Assembly (NCBI GenBank): GCA_028872955.1
Contig: JAGWNX010000039.1
Coordinates: 1-34,601, forward strand
Length of the DNA stretch: 34,601 nt
Direction of reading: 5' to 3'
Source of the DNA: Acidobacteriota bacterium
GTDB lineage: Bacteria; Acidobacteriota; Terriglobia; Terriglobales; Acidobacteriaceae
Each line of letters begins with the position of its first letter. Within the stretch, counting starts at the first letter, position 1. Shown here in pieces: positions 7,223-15,279 of the stretch. Under the pieces are notes generated by a model. The model was not told the DNA's origin and searched no databases. It was given only the letters and a program-made list of their open reading frames with translations. The position numbers and the translations under genes were made by a program.

Positions 7223-9541
7223 ATGAGTGAGAACGTAACCCTCGAACAGGACCCGGTTTGCGACATGATGGTGGACCCCGCAACTGCGGCGGGCTCTACC
7301 CAGCATGCTGGACGCACCTGGTACTTCTGCAGCAAGAGTTGCCTGGCAAAGTTTTCAGCGGACCCCGGCCGCTACGATGGCTCGCGCCCAGTGGAAGCCG
7401 CTGCACCGGCACCGGCGGTGCTCGCCTCGCGTTACGTCTGCCCGATGGACCCTGAGGTGGAGTCTGATCATCCGGCCAGTTGCCCAAAGTGTGGCATGGC
7501 GCTGGAGCCTGCGGAGATCTCTGCCGAGGAGGAGGACAATCCCGAGCTGCGCAGCATGACGCTTCGCTTCTGGGTCGGCCTGGTACTTACGGCGCCGCTG
7601 CTGGGCGTGATGGTGGCCGAGGTGGCAGCTCCGCATGTGCTGATGCATCTGCTGTCTGCCGGCACTATGGGCTGGCTTGAGCTGGTTCTGGCCACTCCGG
7701 TGGTGCTGTGGGCAGGCTGGCCGCTTCTGGTGCGTGGGGTGCAATCCATACTGCGCCGCAGCTACAACATGTTTACGCTCATCGCCATCGGCGTGGTGTC
7801 GTCTTACCTGTACAGCACGGTTGCCTTGCTTGCACCGACGGTGTTCCCGGCCAGCTTTCGCGACGCGCACGGTGCACTGGGGCTGTACTTTGAGGCGTCT
7901 GCCACCATCATCATGCTGGTGCTGCTAGGGCAGGTGCTGGAGCTGCGCGCTCGCAGCCGCACAGGCAGCGCCATACGCGCATTACTGGGCCTGGCTCCAC
8001 GCACCGCGCTGCGTGTGCAGGACGACGGCACCGAGACAGAGGTCGCTCTGGAGACCATGCTGCCCGGCCAGCTCTTCCGCGTGCGGCCCGGCGAAAAAGT
8101 GCCGACCGACGGATTCGTCGTCTTCGGACGCAGCACCGTCGACGAGGCGATGATTACCGGCGAGCCTGTGCCCGTAGCCAAGAGCGGGGGCGACAAAGTG
8201 GTGGGCGGCACCTTGAACGGAACCGGCAGCTTTGTGATGCAGGCAGAGCGCGTAGGCCGCGACACGCTGCTCGCGCAGATCGTCCGCCTGGTGAGTGAGG
8301 CGCAGCGTACGCGCGCGCCCATCCAGCGACTGGCAGACAAGGCTTCCGGGTGGTTTGTGCCTGCTGTGGTCGGCGCAGCCGTGCTGACTCTGGTGGTGTG
8401 GGCGATCGCCGGGCCGCAGCCCCGTTATGCGCACGCGCTCATCAATGCCGTCTCGGTGCTCATCATTGCGTGCCCGTGTGCGCTGGGGCTGGCTACGCCC
8501 ATGTCCATCATGGTAGGCGTCGGTCGCGGTGCCTCCTCCGGCATTCTGATCCGCAATGCCGAGGCTCTGGAGGCGATGGAGACGATCGACACGCTGGTGG
8601 TCGATAAGACCGGCACGCTGACCGAGGGCAAGCCGCGTGTTACCCATGCGCAGGCCGCGCCCGGCTTTACGCCAGCGCAGCTCGCCGGGATCGCCGCCAG
8701 TCTGGAGCAGGCGAGCGAGCATCCGTTGGCCAGTGCCATTCTGACTTGGAGCCGCACGCAGGGTGCCGGACCGGGCGATCTTGCAGGCTTCCACGCTGAG
8801 GTCGGTCGCGGTGTGACCGGGCAGCTGGACGGAGCCATGGTCGCCCTGGGTAACGCTGCGCTGATGCTGGAGTGCGAGGTCGCGCTCGACGCCCTGTCGG
8901 CCACTGCCGAGGAGCGCGCGAATATGGGCGAGACGGTCGTCTACGTGGCGCGGGGCAGGGAGCTGGTCGGTCTGCTGGCCATCGTTGACCCCATCAAGGC
9001 CACCACGCCGCAAGCCATCCAGGCGCTGCGCGAGGCAGGCCTCACGGTGACGATGGCGACCGGCGATAGTGAGGCCACCGCGCGCGTGATCGCTGCACAG
9101 CTCGGCATCGAGTACGTCGCCGGGGTCTCGCCTGCGGGCAAGGCCGAACTGGTGCAGCGGCTCCAGGCCGCCGGACGACGCGTAGCCATGGCTGGCGACG
9201 GCATCAACGACGCGCCCGCACTGGCACAGGCCAGTGTCGGCATCGCAATGGGCACGGGCACGGACATCGCCATGGAGACGGGCGGCATGACGCTGGTCAA
9301 GGGAGATCTGCTGGGCATCGTGAAGGCGCGGCAGCTCAGCCTGCATACAATGCGCAACATCCGCCAGAACCTCTTCTTTGCCTTCTTCTACAACGCACTC
9401 GGCGTGCCGATTGCTGCGGGCGTGCTGTATCCCTTCACTGGGCTCCTGCTGCATCCCATGCTGGCGGCTGCGGCTATGAGCTTCAGCTCCGTTACGGTGA
9501 TCGGGAATGCGTTGCGGCTGCGTACGGCGCAGTTGGACTAG
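7223..9541 (+). CDS. copA: Cu(+)-exporting P1B-type ATPase with N-terminal YHS and heavy-metal-binding domains
   Basis: Pumps monovalent copper out of the cytoplasm. The 772-residue protein has the P-type core: membrane CPC motif at 417-419, ITGEP near 311-315, phosphorylation motif [10 protein letters not shown] at 461-470, SEHPLA at 498-503 and GDGINDAP at 658-665. The last helices carry FYN (722-724) and MSFSS (752-756), the residues that mark Cu+ specificity in P1B-1 pumps. The N-terminus lacks the usual GMTCxxC domain. Instead it has a YHS/TRASH-like domain (about 9-52, Cys13, Cys36, Cys40) and a second short metal-binding domain (about 70-97, [14 protein letters not shown]). The ATG at 7223 follows a GGAAGGA site. 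The stop codon overlaps the convergent transporter gene. Confidence 0.93.
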   Translation: MSENVTLEQDPVCDMMVDPATAAGSTQHAGRTWYFCSKSCLAKFSADPGRYDGSRPVEAAAPAPAVLASRYVCPMDPEVESDHPASCPKCGMALEPAEISAEEEDNPELRSMTLRFWVGLVLTAPLLGVMVAEVAAPHVLMHLLSAGTMGWLELVLATPVVLWAGWPLLVRGVQSILRRSYNMFTLIAIGVVSSYLYSTVALLAPTVFPASFRDAHGALGLYFEASATIIMLVLLGQVLELRARSRTGSAIRALLGLAPRTALRVQDDGTETEVALETMLPGQLFRVRPGEKVPTDGFVVFGRSTVDEAMITGEPVPVAKSGGDKVVGGTLNGTGSFVMQAERVGRDTLLAQIVRLVSEAQRTRAPIQRLADKASGWFVPAVVGAAVLTLVVWAIAGPQPRYAHALINAVSVLIIACPCALGLATPMSIMVGVGRGASSGILIRNAEALEAMETIDTLVVDKTGTLTEGKPRVTHAQAAPGFTPAQLAGIAASLEQASEHPLASAILTWSRTQGAGPGDLAGFHAEVGRGVTGQLDGAMVALGNAALMLECEVALDALSATAEERANMGETVVYVARGRELVGLLAIVDPIKATTPQAIQALREAGLTVTMATGDSEATARVIAAQLGIEYVAGVSPAGKAELVQRLQAAGRRVAMAGDGINDAPALAQASVGIAMGTGTDIAMETGGMTLVKGDLLGIVKARQLSLHTMRNIRQNLFFAFFYNALGVPIAAGVLYPFTGLLLHPMLAAAAMSFSSVTVIGNALRLRTAQLD

Positions 9542-10287
9542 CGCACCAGCGCAGGCAGGCGGTCGCTGATGCCGAACAGGAAGATGACGCCGATGCAGAA
9601 GCTATAAGCCACCGTCAACGTGGTCAGCAAGCCGTGTACGCGTGGCCGACTGGTGCTGCCGGCAAACAGACCGGAGGCCGAGGCCGTCATCAGGGTGTTC
9701 ATGGCCACCAGGCCAACCAGAAAGCAACCCAGGCCCAGCAGTCCGCGGCTGGTGCCGCCCAGGTTTGCGGCCAGCAGAAAGAGCATCAGCTGGCTGGGGG
9801 TCTCCGCGCCCAGCCCGTGCACCACGCCTACGGCAAACACCGAGCTGCGATCGTACTGAAAGGCAAACGGCTGCGGTGGCTGCACGCTGTCGCTCAACCG
9901 GCGTCGCACCAGCCACACCAGGCGCTGCACGGCAGTGATCAACAGCGCAACTCTGCTGCGCGGATGCGTGTGCGCGCTGCCCCGTGTCCGCAGGAACGAC
10001 ACCAGGACATAGAGCGCCAGCACAATCAGCGTGGCACCCACGGCTCGCTCACCCAGTGCATCCATCCGGGTGGGGAGCGACAGGTGGAGCGCCAGCACAG
10101 TTACGCCCAGCACCGCGACCGTCAGCGCATGGCCCAGCGCGTACAGTACGCCCAGGCGCATGCCTTCACGCCAGTTGCGCTGCACGCTGGTAATGTCGGT
10201 AATGGCCGCAAGATGGTCGTAGTCAAAGCCGTGCCGCAACCCGAGCAGGGCGCAGGAGAGCAACGCGAGTTGCAGTGCGGAGGACAT
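9538..10287 (-). CDS. Nickel/cobalt transporter-like membrane protein (NiCoT/NicO superfamily)
   Basis: A 249-residue membrane protein with about six to seven hydrophobic segments. The first helix ends in [14 protein letters not shown] (residues 18-31), a variant of the H-x4-DH signature of nickel/cobalt permeases. A second conserved region reads [16 protein letters not shown]. Metal and direction of transport cannot be decided from sequence. I start at the ATG at 10287 because the hydrophobic N-terminus and the signature begin there; the in-frame upstream codons to 10473 run through the divergent oxidoreductase gene. It ends on the same CTAG tetranucleotide as the copper ATPase gene. The pairing of two metal transporters is suggestive but they are transcribed convergently. 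Confidence 0.75.
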   Translation of the reverse strand: MSSALQLALLSCALLGLRHGFDYDHLAAITDITSVQRNWREGMRLGVLYALGHALTVAVLGVTVLALHLSLPTRMDALGERAVGATLIVLALYVLVSFLRTRGSAHTHPRSRVALLITAVQRLVWLVRRRLSDSVQPPQPFAFQYDRSSVFAVGVVHGLGAETPSQLMLFLLAANLGGTSRGLLGLGCFLVGLVAMNTLMTASASGLFAGSTSRPRVHGLLTTLTVAYSFCIGVIFLFGISDRLPALVR

Positions 10288-10375
10288 TCTCTGCCATACT
10301 AGGGCGGCCAGGTTTGTTGTGGCAACTTGGCTCGTGCGAAGCTGTTGGCTGTACGTTCTGTGCCTGGAGGTTGAA

Positions 10376-11461
10376 GTGTCCGTTTCTGTCCCGGTTGAAG
10401 CTCTGCTGCGCAAGATTGCGGCTCCTCGCCCTCGTGAGCCACGTCCCATTGTCATGATCGGCGCTGGCGGCATTGTGCACGACTCGCATCTTCCCGCCTA
10501 CGCCAAGGCTGGTTTCCCCGTGGCCGCGCTCGTGGATGCCAGCCTGCCGAAGGCACAGGCCCTGGCCCAGAAGTTTGCCGTGCCCTACGCGACGGACTCT
10601 ATCGCCGCCGCGATCCACTACGCGCCGCAGAACGCGATCTTTGATGTTGCCGTACCAGCCAAGATTATCCCGTCGATCCTTCCGCAGCTTCCGGACGGTG
10701 CCGCCGTTTTGATTCAGAAGCCGATGGGTGAGACGCTCGACGAGGCGCGCACCATCCTGCAGCTCTGCCGCCAGAAGGGACTGACCGCAGCGATCAACTT
10801 TCAGCTGCGCTGGGCGCCCAACATGATGATGGCGCGCGCGGTGACGCAGGCCGGTGTGCTGGGCGAACTGCACGACATGGAGGTCAAAGTCAGCGTGCAT
10901 ATGCCGTGGGAGCTGTGGAGCTTCCTGGCGACTGCACCGCGGCTGGAGATCCTCTACCACTCCATCCACTACGTTGACCTAGTACGCTCCTGGTTCGGCA
11001 ACCCGCAGGGCGTGTATGCCAAGACCGTCAAGAGTCCGCGGACACCGGAGCTGGCCGCCACCAAGAGCGTGCTGGTGCTGGACTACGGAGAGAGCCGCCG
11101 CGTCTTTATTACGGCCAACCACAGCCACGACTTTGCGCCAACCATGCAACGCAGCTACGTGCAATGGGAGGGAATGAACGGAGCCATGCGCGCACAGATG
11201 GGCGTGAATCTGAACTACCCGCAGGGACGTCCCGATACCTTCGAGTACATCCTGCAGGGTGCCGACGAGTGGAGCTCGATCGCGCCCTCTGGCAACTGGT
11301 TCCCGGATGCCTTCATGGGCTCCATGGGCAGCCTGCAGGCCTATGTGCAGGGTGAGGCCGAGACGCTGCCCACCAGCGTAGAAGACGCCATGGATACCAT
11401 GCGCACCGTCGAGGCGGCGTATCTCTCCAGCGAGCGGGGCGGCGTCGCACTGCCGGAGTAG
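10376..11461 (+). CDS. Gfo/Idh/MocA-family NAD(P)-dependent oxidoreductase
   Basis: A 361-residue dehydrogenase of the glucose-fructose oxidoreductase family. The Rossmann dinucleotide motif GAGGIVHDSH is at 29-38, and the family Lys-Pro motif appears as QKPMGE around Lys115. The C-terminal half is the mixed alpha/beta sheet domain. The GTG at 10376 is chosen because GGAGG lies exactly 5 bases upstream; an earlier in-frame GTG at 10319 has no comparable site and adds residues foreign to the family. The substrate is probably a sugar or uronate derivative, suggested only by its place beside kduD/kduI. It is convergent with kduD. Confidence 0.88.
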   Translation: MSVSVPVEALLRKIAAPRPREPRPIVMIGAGGIVHDSHLPAYAKAGFPVAALVDASLPKAQALAQKFAVPYATDSIAAAIHYAPQNAIFDVAVPAKIIPSILPQLPDGAAVLIQKPMGETLDEARTILQLCRQKGLTAAINFQLRWAPNMMMARAVTQAGVLGELHDMEVKVSVHMPWELWSFLATAPRLEILYHSIHYVDLVRSWFGNPQGVYAKTVKSPRTPELAATKSVLVLDYGESRRVFITANHSHDFAPTMQRSYVQWEGMNGAMRAQMGVNLNYPQGRPDTFEYILQGADEWSSIAPSGNWFPDAFMGSMGSLQAYVQGEAETLPTSVEDAMDTMRTVEAAYLSSERGGVALPE

Positions 11462-11486
11462 CCCGCAGCCGGAGTCTGCCGCGGGC
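11461..11486. terminator. Possible hairpin between convergent genes
   Basis: GCCCGC and GCGGGC form a 6-bp stem around a 14-base loop, directly after the oxidoreductase stop and 9 bases before the kduD stop. No T-tract follows on either strand, so terminator function is weakly supported. Confidence 0.3.
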
Positions 11487-11494
11487 TCCCTCGC

Positions 11495-12265
11495 TTAGCG
11501 GCCCATCCAGCCACCGTCAACCGTGAGCACGGTCCCAGTCACGTAGTCGCTGGCCCGCGAGCACAGGAAGACGGCCGCGCCGGCCAGGTCCTGCGGCTGG
11601 CCCCAGCGCGCGGCAGGGATGCGTTCCAGAATCTGCCGGTTGCGGGTTTCGTCGGCCTGCAGCGCCTCTGTGTTGGTAGTGGCAAAGTAGCCGGGAGCAA
11701 TCGCGTTGACCTGGATTCCCTTCGGCGCCCACTCGTTGGCCAGGGCTTTGGTGAGCTGCGCCACGCCACCCTTGGAAGCGGCATAGGCTGGCACCCGGAT
11801 GCCGCCCTGGAAGCTGAGCAGCGAGGCGATGTTCACAATCTTGCCGCCCGTCTGCCGCGCCATCATGTCGCGTGCCGCCAGTTGTGCCAGCTGAAAGACG
11901 CTGGTCAGGTTGACCTGCAGCACCTGCTGCCAATCAGCCAGGGCAAACTCCTCAGCTGCGGCGCGATGGATCATGCCTGCGTTGTTCACCAGCAGGTCTA
12001 CACCGCCGAACGCGGCCTGCACCGCGGTAAACAACCTCTCCGCGCCCTCGGTGGAGCCCAGATCAGCCTGGAACGCCTTCGCGTGGCCGCCTGCGGCAAC
12101 GATGGCTGCGGCGGTTTCGTCGGCCGGGCGGCGGTTGCCGTGAACCGCAACCGTGGCGCCGGCCTGGGCCAGGGCCATGGCAATGGCGGCGCCCAGTCCG
12201 CTGGCTGCGCCGGTCACCAGCGCCACTTTGTTGTCTAAACGAAAGCTCTCAAGGATGTTCTGCAT
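11495..12265 (-). CDS. kduD: 2-deoxy-D-gluconate 3-dehydrogenase (KduD)
   Basis: Reduces 2,5-diketo-3-deoxygluconate to 2-keto-3-deoxygluconate, the second cytoplasmic step in unsaturated uronate breakdown. The 256-residue short-chain dehydrogenase has the cofactor motif TGAASGLG (18-25), NNAG (94-97) and the catalytic set Ser148, Tyr161, Lys165. The C-terminus (IPAARWGQPQDLAGAAVFL, then ASDYVTGTVLTVDGGW) is the typical KduD ending. The ATG at 12265 is preceded by GTGAGG. It is divergent from kduI with a 304-bp gap that contains a LacI-type operator about 31 bases upstream of this start. Confidence 0.92.
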   Translation of the reverse strand: MQNILESFRLDNKVALVTGAASGLGAAIAMALAQAGATVAVHGNRRPADETAAAIVAAGGHAKAFQADLGSTEGAERLFTAVQAAFGGVDLLVNNAGMIHRAAAEEFALADWQQVLQVNLTSVFQLAQLAARDMMARQTGGKIVNIASLLSFQGGIRVPAYAASKGGVAQLTKALANEWAPKGIQVNAIAPGYFATTNTEALQADETRNRQILERIPAARWGQPQDLAGAAVFLCSRASDYVTGTVLTVDGGWMGR

Positions 12266-12295
12266 GGCCTCACTCTACCTGTTTCGCCGTATCGC

Positions 12296-12311
12296 GGTAA
12301 ACCGCTTCATC
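12296..12311. promoter_or_regulatory. Candidate LacI-type operator between kduD and kduI
   Basis: The 16-base element GGTAAACCGCTTCATC is an imperfect dyad centred on CG. It overlaps a perfect 12-base palindrome GCGGTAAACCGC (12294-12305). Its right half GCTTCATC matches the right halves of the two operators upstream of the large TonB receptor (GCTTTATC, GCTTTAAC). The repressor encoded at 18986 is the obvious candidate to bind it; this is inference. Confidence 0.5.
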
Positions 12312-12367
12312 CCGTTTGGCGAGCCTGCAGAGCGGCGGATTGGTCCGTCCATTGGCCTGCTTTTGGG

Positions 12368-12505
12368 TTGACTCGCTTACCCTCGGCTCAGTATGGTTGC
12401 AGTTGTTTTGGGCCGATCAGTGCAATCCCAGGGTAGTCTCGGCCAGACCTTGCACGGAAGTGGCACCACACTGGACAACCTTTCGTCCTAACCTCGAACT
12501 ATACT
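12368..12505 (+). promoter_or_regulatory. Candidate promoters for the kduI-kdgK-kdgA genes
   Basis: Two candidates are visible in the 304-bp gap. One has TTGACT at 12368-12373 and TATGGT at 12392-12397, with 18-base spacing. The other is a good -10 (TATACT, 12500-12505) with a poor -35, giving a leader of about 58 bases before kduI. I cannot choose between them. Nothing else is seen in the gap apart from the operator near kduD. Confidence 0.35.
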
Positions 12506-12569
12506 AGGCAGAGCATTGCACTGCACTCCGCGCGACGCTAGCCTAAGTACCCCACTGCAAAGGACAAAC

Positions 12570-13400
12570 ATGCGGCTTTACCAGATGGCAGACCCCGTGC
12601 GCTACGGCTTGATGAACACCGACGAACTCCGCGAGACGTTTTTGGTGGAAGAGCTCTTTCAGCCCGGCGAGATTGAACTCGCGTATGTCGATCTCGACCG
12701 AACCGTGATTGGTGCGGCCGTCCCAGAGTCGGAGCCGCTGACGCTGGAGACCCAGCCGGAGCTGCGTGCGGAGTACTTCCTGGAGCGTCGTGAGCTGGGT
12801 GTGCTGAACGTAGGTGGCAGCGGCACCGTAACGGTCGATGGCACGGAGTACGCGCTGGATAAGCTGGACTGTCTCTACGCAGGACGTGGCAACCGCAAGG
12901 TCGTGTTTGCCAGTAAGGACCCCAAGGCTCCGGCTCAGTTCTACCTGCTCAGCTATCCCGCGCACGCGGTGCATCCCACCGCCATGGTCAAGTTTGCTCA
13001 ACTGGAGCCGGTGGCGCTGGGCGCGATGGAGACCTGTAACAAGCGCAAGATTTATAAGGCAATCCACCGCGATGGCATCCAGAGCTGCCAGTTGGTGATG
13101 GGTTTCACCATGTTGGAGACGGGCAGCAACTGGAACACGATGCCTGCGCATACCCACATGCGCCGCAGTGAGGTGTACTTCTACTTTGATGTGGACCCCG
13201 AGCATCGCGTGCTGCACCTGATGGGACCACCGGACGCGACCAGTCATCTGGTGATGCAGGATAAGGATGTGGTGGTCTCGCCGGGCTGGTCGATCCACGC
13301 CGGCGTCGGTACCAAAAACTATGCGTTCTGCTGGGGAATGGGCGGCGAGAACCAGGACTACGCCGACATGGATCCCGCGCCGATCACAGAACTCCGCTAA
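12570..13400 (+). CDS. kduI: 5-dehydro-4-deoxy-D-glucuronate isomerase (KduI)
   Basis: Converts 5-keto-4-deoxyuronate, the open-chain form of the unsaturated uronate released by polysaccharide lyases and unsaturated glycosidases, to 2,5-diketo-3-deoxygluconate. The 276 residues match the usual length (about 278). The zinc ligands are present: His194 and His196 (MPAHTHMRRSEVYFYF), Glu201 and His243. The family ending GMGGENQDYADMD is intact. The ATG at 12570 is preceded by AAAGGA, and the conserved N-terminus (MADPVRYGLMNTDELRETFL) starts right there; an in-frame ATG 18 codons upstream is rejected. It heads a same-strand run with kdgK 43 bases and kdgA 73 bases downstream of the preceding gene. 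Confidence 0.95.
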   Translation: MRLYQMADPVRYGLMNTDELRETFLVEELFQPGEIELAYVDLDRTVIGAAVPESEPLTLETQPELRAEYFLERRELGVLNVGGSGTVTVDGTEYALDKLDCLYAGRGNRKVVFASKDPKAPAQFYLLSYPAHAVHPTAMVKFAQLEPVALGAMETCNKRKIYKAIHRDGIQSCQLVMGFTMLETGSNWNTMPAHTHMRRSEVYFYFDVDPEHRVLHLMGPPDATSHLVMQDKDVVVSPGWSIHAGVGTKNYAFCWGMGGENQDYADMDPAPITELR

Positions 13401-13443
13401 ACGGCTGGAACCGCAACCCGAGCATCAGAATTGAGGAGAGATC

Positions 13444-14550
13444 GTGGCAACAAACAGTCTGGTTATTCGCCCCAGGTCAGAGTGCAAGTGGGATATTGTC
13501 AGCCTTGGTGAGGTGATGTTGCGCCTCGATCCTGGCGACGTCCGCGTCGCGACGGCGCGGCAGTTTACCGCGTGGGAGGGTGGCGGCGAGTACAACGTGG
13601 CTCGTGGCCTGCGTCGCTGCTTCGGGCTGCGCTCCAGCATCGTCACGGCGCTGGCAGACAACCCGGTTGGGCGACTGCTGGAGGACCTGATGCTGCAGGG
13701 CGGAGTCGACCAGTCGCATGTCGTATGGACCAAGTACGACGGCGTTGGACGCACCACGCGCAATGGGCTCAACTTTACCGAGCGCGGCTTTGGCGTGCGT
13801 GCGGCGCTGGGCTGCTCTGACCGTGGCAATACCGCCGTGAGCCAGCTGAAGCCGGGCCAGATTGACTGGGACGAGATCTTTGGGCGCGAGGGCGCGCGCT
13901 GGTTTCACACCGGCGGAATCTTCTGCGCGTTGAGCGAGAGTACGCCTGAGGTGGCCCGGGAGGCGATGCTTGCCGCCCGCAAGCATGGCACCATCATCAG
14001 CTACGACCTGAACTACCGGGATTCGCTGTGGAAGTCGATTGGCGGCAAGGTGCGCGCGACTGAGGTGAACCGCGAGCTGGCCTCCTATGTGGATGTCATG
14101 ATCGGCAATGAAGAGGACTTTACGGCGGCGCTGGGATTTGAGGTAGAGGGTGTAGGCGACCACCTCGGCGCGCTCGATACCGGCAGCTTCCGCCGCATGA
14201 TCGAAAAAGCTGCGGCTGCATTCCCCAACTTCAAGGCCGTGGGCACTACGCTGCGCCACGCCAAGACTGCGAGCATCAACGACTGGGGCGCCATCTGCTA
14301 CTACGAAGGGCAGTTCCACGAGGCGCGGCCCATGCCGGATCTCGAGATATTTGATCGCGTCGGCGGCGGAGACTCCTTCGCCTCTGGCCTGATCTACGGC
14401 TTCCTGACCGAACAGGGTGCTGACTGGGCCGTGAACTGCGGCTGCGCTCATGGCGCACTGGCCATGACCACCCCGGGCGACACCACCATGGCAACCCTCG
14501 ACGAGGTGCTGCGCGTGATGAAGGGCGGCGGTGCCCGAGTCCAGCGTTAG
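13444..14550 (+). CDS. kdgK: 2-keto-3-deoxygluconate kinase (PfkB family)
   Basis: Phosphorylates 2-keto-3-deoxygluconate to KDPG. The 368-residue ribokinase-fold protein has the N-terminal substrate-binding region (DIVSLGEVMLRLDPGD). The C-terminal PfkB signature reads DRVGGGDSFASGLIYGF, with catalytic Asp310. The anion-hole motif is GGGD rather than the common GAGD. The GTG start at 13444 follows GAGGAG with normal spacing, so it is preferred. The protein is somewhat longer than classic KdgK (about 310), with an insertion around 230-260. The role is set by its position between kduI and kdgA; another sugar-acid kinase specificity cannot be excluded from sequence alone. Confidence 0.88.
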   Translation: MATNSLVIRPRSECKWDIVSLGEVMLRLDPGDVRVATARQFTAWEGGGEYNVARGLRRCFGLRSSIVTALADNPVGRLLEDLMLQGGVDQSHVVWTKYDGVGRTTRNGLNFTERGFGVRAALGCSDRGNTAVSQLKPGQIDWDEIFGREGARWFHTGGIFCALSESTPEVAREAMLAARKHGTIISYDLNYRDSLWKSIGGKVRATEVNRELASYVDVMIGNEEDFTAALGFEVEGVGDHLGALDTGSFRRMIEKAAAAFPNFKAVGTTLRHAKTASINDWGAICYYEGQFHEARPMPDLEIFDRVGGGDSFASGLIYGFLTEQGADWAVNCGCAHGALAMTTPGDTTMATLDEVLRVMKGGGARVQR

Positions 14551-14551
14551 T

Positions 14552-14568
14552 CCTGATCTTGAATCAGG
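14552..14568 (+). repeat. Small intercistronic hairpin after kdgK
   Basis: CCTGAT and ATCAGG form a perfect 6-bp stem with a 5-base loop, starting directly after the kdgK stop. There is no T-tract, so it is more likely an mRNA-stability or pausing element than a terminator. Confidence 0.35.
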
Positions 14569-14579
14569 CCTCGCGTGTG

Positions 14580-14623
14580 ATTTGTAACCAACGCAGTCTC
14601 TAAAAACATCTGGAGTTACAAAT
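14580..14623 (+). promoter_or_regulatory. Inverted repeat enclosing the kdgA ribosome-binding site
   Basis: ATTTGTAAC (14580-14588) and GTTACAAAT (14615-14623) are perfect 9-base complements with a 26-base spacer. The right arm ends immediately before the kdgA ATG and includes the last base of the GGAG ribosome-binding site (14612-14615). Folded in mRNA it could limit kdgA translation. Read as DNA it could be two half-sites of a regulator. The repeat is seen directly; the function is inferred. Confidence 0.45.
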
Positions 14624-15274
14624 ATGCGTAAAGAGCAAGTGCTGCAGTCCCTGCGTGAGATCGGCCTGGTGCCGGTGCTGCGCGCCTCTTCCGTTCAGAA
14701 GGCATTGGCTCTGGCTACGGCCATCGCCGATGGTGGCGTGACCGTGCTGGAGATCACCATGACGGTTCCCGGAGCTATTCAGGTGATGCGCCAGCTCGCC
14801 GAGCAACGGCCCGACATCCTGATCGGTGCAGGCACCGTGCTGGATGCGGAGACCGCGCGCATGTGCATCCTGGAAGGAGCACAGTTTGTCGTAAGCCCGG
14901 CGCTGAACCTGCAGACGATTGAGATGTGCCATCGCTACTCCATCGCTGTGCTGCCCGGTGCCCTGACGCCGACCGAGGTTGTCACCGCGTGGCAGGCCGG
15001 TGCGGATGTGGTCAAGGTATTCCCGGCCAGCGCCATGGGCGGGGCCAAGTACCTGACTGCGCTGAAAGGGCCGTTGCCGCAGGTGGAGATGATTCCCACG
15101 GGTGGCGTCTCGCTGGCCACGGCAGCCGACTTCCTGAAGGCCGGAGCCTTTGCCCTGGGAGTCGGGTCAGACCTCGTCGACCAGAAGGCTCTGGATGCCG
15201 GTAAGCCGGAGATCGTTACCGAGACGGCGCGCAAGTATCTGCAGATCGTCCGCGAGTCGCGCGCCGCTCTGTAG
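14624..15274 (+). CDS. kdgA: 2-dehydro-3-deoxyphosphogluconate (KDPG) aldolase
   Basis: Class I aldolase that splits KDPG into pyruvate and glyceraldehyde-3-phosphate, the final step of the uronate route here. The 216-residue TIM barrel has the catalytic Glu43 (VLEIT), the GAGTVLD phosphate region at 68-74, and the Schiff-base Lys131 in DVVKVFPA. The sequence MIPTGGV follows at 156-162. Length matches the Eda family. The ATG at 14624 is preceded by GGAG and by the inverted repeat described separately. It is the last plus-strand gene of the catabolic run; the stop lies 5 bases from the stop of the convergent lyase-family gene. Confidence 0.94.
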   Translation: MRKEQVLQSLREIGLVPVLRASSVQKALALATAIADGGVTVLEITMTVPGAIQVMRQLAEQRPDILIGAGTVLDAETARMCILEGAQFVVSPALNLQTIEMCHRYSIAVLPGALTPTEVVTAWQAGADVVKVFPASAMGGAKYLTALKGPLPQVEMIPTGGVSLATAADFLKAGAFALGVGSDLVDQKALDAGKPEIVTETARKYLQIVRESRAAL

Positions 15275-15279
15275 GCGCG

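Noticed and set aside
6998..7306. 102-codon minus-strand ORF ending in the Cys-rich peptide
   Set aside because: The upstream codons run antisense into the copper ATPase gene and lie before the likely cys promoter. Only the last 17-28 codons make sense, as the leader peptide.
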